A program made the position numbers and the translations under genes. Below, one piece after another: positions 55,187-64,000 of a stretch of DNA of 64,000 nt. The stretch's first letter is position 1. The number at the start of each line of letters is the position of its first letter. Source of the DNA: Choricystis sp. odSpoLacu1. Taxonomy: Eukaryota > Chlorophyta > Trebouxiophyceae. The notes beneath the pieces are model-generated. The model was not told where the DNA came from. It made no database searches and saw only the letters and a program-made list of their open reading frames with translations. The stretch is taken from positions 372,001-436,000 of the forward strand of contig OY253651.1 in the NCBI GenBank assembly GCA_958009055.1, read 5' to 3'.

Positions 55187-56408
55187 ATGCGTGCCCTCCA
55201 GTCGCTCTCCGCCTTCTCCCACTCGGCGGGCGCCGACTTTGTGATGAAGACAAACCGGGGGGCTGTGGGTGAGTGGGCGTGGTGTGGGACGGGGGAAGGA
55301 GAGGGGAGCGAGGGGGGGACCGCGCCGCCCATCTCAAAACACGCTCGACCCACCCTCACCCTCACCCCCAGTCTCCACCCTGGCCCTGCTCACCGCCGCC
55401 TGGCTGCTGGCGGCTGAGACGTCGTCCTACTTCCGCCCCCCCCTGGAGCAGACGGTGGGTGACCCCCCCCACCGGCGGCACGACCTGTTGCGAGTGACCT
55501 TTGACGTGGCCTTCCCCTCCATGCCGTGCCACGCCCTTCACGTGGACACCTTTGACTCCACGGGCGACGCCTCCTCCGATGCTCGCGGCGGCATCCACGG
55601 CCGCGGCGTGGAGGGCGGGGGGGGTGACCGCGGCGCCGCACGCGCGGGGGAGGTCCACAAAACGCGCCTCGGCCCCGACGGCCACCCGATCCGCGCCCCC
55701 GAGTACGTGGCCCCCGCCTACGACGCGCTGCGGGTTGGTGGGTTTGCGTTTGCGGCGCCTGCTGTCGATGGCGCCGCCTTGGACGCTGCGTTTGACCAGG
55801 GGGAAGGGTGTGCCGTCACGGGGTGGCTTGCTGTCTCCCGCGTCTCGGGCGCCCTGCGCTTCACGCCCCACTTGGAAGACTACATGGCGACCCGGGCCGC
55901 TCGGTCGGCGCTGGCGGGCGCACTGTCGGCGGAACTCCACGCTGCGGGGGTGGAGGGACGGGGGCGCGCCTTTCTGCCCCACGTGCTGCGCCTGCAGCCC
56001 GACTTCTCTCGCCTCAACGTGTCCCACGTCGTGCGCAAGCTGTCTTTTGGCCCGCCCACGCCCGCCTCCCCGCCCAACCCGCTCGAAGATTCGGGGCGGG
56101 TGAGGGTGGGGGACAGCGGCGCCACCGGCACGTTTCGCTATTTCGCGCGCGTCGTTCCGATCGACGACCGCACGGGGCGCTGGCCGGAGAGGACGGCCGC
56201 GTATTCTTTAGGCGAAAAGTTCGACGTGCTCAAGCCGGAGGCGCCCGTGATTCCGTCGGTGTCGGTGCTGTATGACGTGGCCCCCCTCGCCGTCACCCTG
56301 GCCAAAGCACGCCCGCCGCTCGCCGTGGCTGCCGTGCGCTGGGCCGCGGTGACGGGGGGCGTCAAAGCGATGGCCAGCTTTGTGGACAGGGCGCTGCACG
56401 TGGTGTGA
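55187..56408 (+). CDS. ERGIC3: ERGIC3/Erv46-type ER-Golgi cargo receptor
   Basis: Erv46/ERGIC3 cycles in COPII vesicles with ERGIC2/Erv41. Exon 1 is 55187-55268 and exon 2 is 55372-56408, giving 372 residues. After LSAFSHSAGADFVMKTNRGA comes the first membrane span (VSTLALLTAAWLLAAET). The lumenal region includes LLRVTFDVAFPSMPCHALHVD, CAVTGWLAVSRVSGALRFTPH, NVSHVVRKLSFGPP and YFARVVPID, the expected ERGIC family order. The second span and the C-terminal tail (LAVAAVRWAAVTGG, VDRALHVV) are more divergent, and the double-Phe exit signal is not seen. A T18 tract flanked by CG lies 11-28 bases before the ATG. Confidence 0.9.
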
Positions 56409-56492
56409 TGTGGGTGGAGGGAGGGAGAGGTGTGTCAGCGCGTGTGACAAACAGCAAAAAAAAACGTTGGATGTTAAAAACCTTTGTTGTCT

Positions 56493-59229
<2,737 letters not shown>

Positions 59230-59315
59230 GCGAAACGGCCTTTCTTTTGTTGGGGTCACAGAGTCGATTTTGTTTTGTTTTTGGTCGGCGTGTTTCTCTG
59301 CCCCGCCCGCGCGCC
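59230..59315. promoter_or_regulatory. Shortest divergent promoter in the window (BPL_N/SMC5)
   Basis: Only 86 bases separate two opposite start codons, so 5' UTRs must be very short or the two transcripts overlap. It contains TTTTGTTTTGTTTTTGG but no clear TATA box. Confidence 0.5.
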
Positions 59316-62300
59316 ATGACGCGGCCCGCAGACGGCGCCGGGCCCTCCGGTCGCCCCGCCAAGCGGCCCCGCCAGCGCGAGTGCGTGTGTGGAGTGGGAG
59401 GGAGGACCGGCGTGGGGCGCGGGGCTCCCTCGCTTTGACGTGCGCATCGACTCTCACACACCCCTATCTCCCCTCACCCTTCAGATACGCGCGTGGCGCC
59501 ATCATGCGCATCCGCGCCGAAAATTTCATGGCGAGTGGGGAGCGGGAGCAGAGGCCAATGAGGGAGCGCGTTTGGCACAGACGAAACGTTTGTCTCACAC
59601 ATACCACCATTCCCTCCCCTCCACCAGACCTACGCCAACCTGATCGACGTGTCGCCCGGACCCCAGCTCAACCTGGTGGTGGGGCCCAACGGTGAGTGGC
59701 TGGTTTTTTGCGGAGCGGCCGCTCCGCAAAAGTCTCGGCCTGAACAGGCCGAGACTGGGTCTGAACAGAAAACCGTTGGTCAGTATTGCACCCACACCTT
59801 CACACCCACCCTACCCAGGCGCCGGCAAATCCTCCCTCGTCTGCGCCATCTGTATCGGCCTGGGCGGCTCCCCCTCCATCCTGGGGCGGGCCCGGGACGT
59901 GGGCGAGTACGTGCGCCGCGGCTCCCAACGCGGGTGGGTCGAAATCACGCTCTCGCGCGGCCCCGGCCTCCCCCCCAGCGCCCTGCGCCGCGACCTGACG
60001 GCAGGGTCCAATGCGTCCGATTGGAGGCTGGACGGGTCCCCCTGCCGCGGGGAGGACGCGCTGGCGGTGGTGGCAGACCTGGGGGTGCAGCTGTCGAATC
60101 TGTGCCAGTTCCTGCCCCAGGACCGCGTCGCCGACTTTGCCCGCCTCACGCCGGCCGCCCTGCTGCGCGAAACGGAGGCCGCTGCAGGTGGGGCCGGCCT
60201 GGGCGCCGCCCACGATGGTTTGGTGGAGGCGGCGGACGCGGCGCGCGCGGCCGAGAGCGCGGCGTCCGCACTGACCGCCGAGGAAGCTGCTGCCGCCCGC
60301 CAGCATGAAGCCACCCGGCATGACGCGGAGCGGGCGGAGGCACGCGTCGCGGCTGAAGCGCGGGGCGCGGCGGCGCGCGCCAAGCTGGCGAGGCAGCGGG
60401 TGGACCGGCTGCGGCGCGATGAGGGCGCGGCGTCGGCCGCGCTGGCGACGGCAGAAAGGCTGCTGACGGAGGCACGCGCCCGGCATGATGAAGCCTCCCG
60501 CGGCGCGGTGCCGGGAACCGGCCCCGCGGCGGCCGCGGTGGCGGCCGCGGCGCGGCGCGTGGCCACGACGCGTGCCGCGCTCGAGCGGGAAGCTTCCACC
60601 TCTGCCTTTGAAGACGCTGTGTCCGCCGCAGCCACCGCCTCTGAGACGCTGCGCCGGTTGCCCGAGCTGGAGGCCCAGCGCGAGAGCAGGCTGGCGGCGC
60701 GGCGGGCCGCGGTGGAGGCGGCAGAGGCGGTCGCCGCCGACGCGGCCGCCGCGGCTGCCACACAGGGTGACGACCCCGCGTCCCGCGCGCGCAAGGCGGC
60801 CGCGGACGCCGCGCTGTCCGCCTTTACAGACGTCAACGCGGCCCGGCTGACGGCGGAGGCCGCCCTGAAAGCGGCGCGCCACGACGCGGCGACCGCTGCG
60901 CGCCGCGCGGCCGCCGCGCGCGGCGCCGACGCGCGCCGCGCCGCCGAGCGCGCCCGCCGCTGCGCAGCACTGGGACTTTCCGAACTGACCCGCCGCATCG
61001 CCACCGCGCGTGACGCGGGCGCGTTCAGGGGGGAGGTGCACGGCCCCCTCGCGGCAGAGTTCAGTGTCGTCGCCCCCCCCGGGCGCGCGCTCCGGCGCGC
61101 TGGCCGCCGCCGTGGAGGCCGCCCTGCCGCGCGACCTGTTGACCCGGTTTGTGGTGACGAATGCGGCGGATCAAGAGGCGGTGGCTGCTATTGCAGCCGA
61201 GGAGGGGGCGCGGGTGGCGGTGTCCCTTGTGCTCGACGCTGCCACCACCCACCTCCCGCCCCCCCGCCGCGCGCCGCTCGCGTCCCTCGCCCGCTTCGGC
61301 GTCACCGTCACCCTGGACTCCTGCATCCGGGCCCCACCCGCCGTGTCCCGTGTGCTGGCGGATGAGGGTGTGCCCCAGTTTGCGGTGGTGGGAGATGGGG
61401 GCGGGTCACCCGCCGACGCGGCTGCGTTTGACGTGCGCGCCGCCTACGCCGCCGCCGGCGGGCGGGCCGCCCCCCTGCGCGGCATCATCGTGGGGCGCAC
61501 CCTGCTGCGCGCCTCCTACTCGCGCTATGATGAAGGCGCGTTCACGGTGGGCACGGTGGCGCTGCGGGAGGCGCGCGTGTTGGGAGCCGACGCTGACCGG
61601 TCCGCCGACGCGGACGATGCGGCCGCGACCGCCGAGGCTGCAGCCGCCGAGGCCGCGGTGGAGGCGGCGACGGCAGTAGTGGAGGCGGCGCGCGAGGCGG
61701 AGCGTGGGGCGAGGGAGGCGATGCAGCGCGAGCAGGCGGCCGCCGAGACTGCGGCGACGCGCGCGCAGACAGCAAAGGCAGACCTCGCGGCCGCGCGCCA
61801 GCGCCTGGCGGCAGAGGAGCGCAAGCCCGGCATCGAGGCGCAAGAGGCGGCCGCGCAGCAGGCCCTCGCCCGCGCGTCCGAGGCCGCGACGGCCGCGGCC
61901 GACGCGCTCGTGGCCGCGGCGGCCGCCCACGCAGCCGCCGCGCACGCCGCCACCACCGCCGGCCTCACCGCCGCCGAAGTCAAGGCCACCGCCACCGCGG
62001 GTGAGGCAGCGGTGGCTGCCGCCCGCGCAGACGTGGCGAGGCGGGAGAGGGTGGCGGACGAACTGCGGTCGACCGCGCGCGCGGCCGCGGCAGAAGTCGC
62101 AGCGGCCGCGACATCCGCCGCGACCGCGCTCTCAGCCGCCGGCCCCGACGCGCCCGCCGTCATCGCCACCCTGCCCGACGACCCGGACGAACTGGACGCC
62201 ATTGTGTCCGAAGCCGACGCCCTGGCGGGCGGCGGCGACCGCGGCGACGCGGCCGCGCTGGCGCGCTTTCGCGAACGCGGCCGCGGGCTCGCCGCCCTGC

Positions 62301-62953
62301 GCGCGCGCGCCGCCGCCGCCGCCGCGGACGCCGTCGCCGCCGCCGCCCGCGTCCAAGACGCGCGCGCGTCCTGGGAGCCCCGCGCCCGTGCGCTTGTCAG
62401 CGCGGTGGGGGCAGAGTTCACGCGCGCGATGCGGGCGCTCGGCTGCGACGGCGGCGTGGCGCTCGACCCGGGCCCCCCTACCGCCCCCGACGCCGCCGCG
62501 GTGCGCGTCTCTGTCCGCTTCCGGGACGGGGAAGCCCTGCACCCGCTGGACGGACGCAGGCAGTCGGGCGGGGAGAGGGCGGTGGCGACGATGCTGTACC
62601 TTGTCGCGCTGCAGGCAGGGGGTGACGCGGTGTCCGCTGCGGCTGCAGCCGCGGACGCCACCACCACCAACAACGACACCCGCCCTCCTCCTCCGCGCCC
62701 GGTCGCCCCGTTCCGTGTGGTGGACGAAATCAACCAGGGCATGGACCCCCACAACGAGCGCGCCGTGTTTGGGCTGCTGGCCGCGCGGGCGGCCGCCCCG
62801 GGCACCCCCCAGTGCATTCTCCTCACCCCCAAGCTGCTGCCGGGGCTGCCCTACGGAGACGCCGTCACCCTGCTGCAAGTCATCAACGGCAAACTGGCGC
62901 ACGGCGTGGCGGCGGCGCCCGTGGCGCCGGGGCGGTTGCTGGGTGGTGTGTGA
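59316..62953 (+). CDS. SMC5: SMC5, structural maintenance of chromosomes protein
   Basis: SMC5 forms the SMC5/6 complex for recombination repair. The exons are 59316-59380, 59485-59530, 59628-59691 and 59819-62953, giving about 1100 residues. The head shows AIMRIRAENFMTYANLIDVS and Walker A GPNGAGKSSLV (about 54-62), then CQFLPQDRVADFARLTPAAL, which is specific to SMC5. The coils are Ala-rich. The hinge is near 61080-61580. The C-terminal half has RQSGGERAVATMLYLVALQA (signature) and VVDEINQGMDPHNERAVF (Walker B). Intron 2 (59531-59627) starts GCGAGT, so it is a likely GC-AG intron. A C8 run at 61073-61080 breaks the frame by one base at the hinge. Confidence 0.92.
59698..59776. repeat. Fold-back element: two adjacent perfect inverted repeats in SMC5 intron 3
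   Basis: The intron 59692-59818 holds a 26-base perfect palindrome (TTTTGCGGAGCGG and its complement, near 59702-59727). Directly after it is a 12-base-stem perfect hairpin (AGTCTCGGCCTG-AA-CAGGCCGAGACT). The whole is bounded by GGTTTT and AAAACC. It may be a small MITE-like insertion or a structured RNA element. Confidence 0.85.
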
Positions 62954-63145
62954 GAAGTATGTGTGCTTTTTTGTGTGTGTACGAGTCTCTCCCACTCCCT
63001 CTGTGTGCCACATTCAACAAAACAACAACAATAACAAACCCCAAGTTGTGTGTCCAACGATAAGAAAAAAAAGGGGTGTGGGGGGACAAGAAAAAAAGAA
63101 AGAAAAAACGAAACGGCACAAATCACGCCCCCCACACAAACCCAA

Positions 63146-63894
63146 TCACGCCGCCCCCCCCTCCACACAACGCGGGCACTTCCACTTGCCCATGCGCTGG
63201 GCGCGCCAAGGGGTCATGGCGACGCAGCCGCCACAGTACCAGGTGTCGCAATAATCACAGGCGATCCAAAACTCGCCGACTGTGTACAGCCGGCGGCAGG
63301 CGGGGCAGGGGTCGCCCTCGCCATCGGCGTAGGTGGTGGTGGCGGCCGCGGCGGCGGCGGCGGCTGCATCGGCGGCGGCGGCGGCGCGGGCGGTCTTGGC
63401 GGGGCGGCCCGAGCCGCCGCCGGCGCGGCCGGCTTTGCCGCCCCCTGTGCCGGCGCCTCCACCCGCCACACCATCCCCTACGTCGGCGGCTTTGCCGGAC
63501 ACGACTTCGTAGCAGGTGGGCAGCTCGTTGACGAGCTCGAACAAGCGCTCCCGACCTTCACGATTCAGGCGAGCGCCGTTGTAACAAGCAACTCCGACCA
63601 GCCAGGCATCCGAGTGCACCGCCACCAGGGCCAGCCAGTAGGGGCGGGCCATGCCGTTGCGGGCGAAGTTGATGCCGAGGGCAGGCTCGGGCAGCTCGGG
63701 CGGGACCTGGGGTAGAGGGTGGTGGGGAGGTGAGAGAAGGAGGCGGCCACGGCGACAAACAAAAAACGCGGACAACCCCCCTTTCTCAACTCACCTCCTC
63801 CGCCGGCAGGTCCACCTCCCACGTGGAGTCGGGGTTGCCGTACAGGCACAGGTTCTCGCGGTCGGGGTTGGCCAGCTCGTAGAAGCGGTCCTGA
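63146..63894 (-). CDS. Alfin-like PHD-finger protein (5' end outside window)
   Basis: Alfin-like proteins are green-lineage readers of H3K4me3. Two exons are visible, 63894-63795 and 63706-63146 (stop at 63146). The start and first exon or exons lie beyond the right edge. The N-terminal domain is unmistakable: [66 protein letters not shown] and [18 protein letters not shown]. An Ala-rich linker leads to the [46 protein letters not shown]. In the usual C4HC3 finger the fifth ligand is His (WFHGKC); here it is Cys (WYCGGC). The gene converges on SMC5. Confidence 0.93.
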
Positions 63895-64000
63895 CTGTGG
63901 GAAGGTTTGAGGAGGAGGGGATGGATGGGGGGACGGCGGTCGGCATGCGGCCGGACAAAAACAAAAAGAGGGAGAGCGTATGCCCCACGCAGCTTTCTCC

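Overview
The window is nuclear DNA of a gene-dense, strongly GC-rich unicellular eukaryote, most probably a green alga. Nearly every gene is a conserved eukaryotic housekeeping gene split by short GT-AG introns (usually 70-150 bases, donors mostly GTGAG or GTGCG). Green-lineage markers are an Alfin-like PHD protein (right edge), a plant-type extended-synaptotagmin relative, a chloroplast-type ABCD2-like ABC transporter, a plant-type dihydrodipicolinate reductase and a few TGTAA polyadenylation-like signals. I cannot name the species.

I support 35 protein genes (one cut by the right edge). Left to right: cytochrome c1 and NDUFV1 (1-3.9 kb); an unrecognised gene (4.1-5 kb); an SMP/C2 lipid-transfer protein (5.5-8.3 kb); a nuclear copy of a mitochondrial nad4 fragment (8.9 kb); a RING protein and a membrane calycin-like protein (9.4-12.4 kb); MAK16, a GST/EMAPII tRNA-binding protein, thymidine kinase and PUS10 (12.6-18.6 kb); XPB and UBE2H (18.8-23.4 kb); a coiled-coil protein, a kinesin, an ankyrin protein and ATG4 (23.6-31.7 kb); ribosomal protein eS26, an AlkB-like oxygenase, ABCD2, an ARM-repeat protein, PA2G4 and YOS1 (32-39.8 kb); ORC4, ADPRM, a secreted-type nuclease, an IGHMBP2-type helicase and DapB (39.9-47.9 kb); a candidate eIF4E-binding protein and a kelch/RING protein (48-53.3 kb); SKP1, ERGIC3, RUVBL2, a BPL_N protein, SMC5 and the Alfin-like gene (53.8-64 kb).

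The layout is very regular. Thirteen of the fourteen plus-strand genes lie head to head with a minus-strand gene across 86-340 bases, so most promoters must be bidirectional, and 3' ends converge closely. No operon-like functional cluster is evident. Two pairs make biological sense: CYC1/NDUFV1 (respiratory complexes III and I) and MAK16/EMAPII (ribosome and translation).

The strongest unusual signals are the nad4 insertion, a twin perfect-inverted-repeat element inside an SMC5 intron, introns that split the same Walker A glycine codon in two unrelated ATPases, a start-codon-only exon in SKP1, and a dozen reading-frame breaks. Every break can be repaired by removing one unit of a short tandem repeat (a homopolymer base or a CG dinucleotide). 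Consensus error is the simplest explanation for the breaks, but it has to be tested because nine genes are affected. I found no CRISPR array, tRNA, rRNA or complete mobile element.
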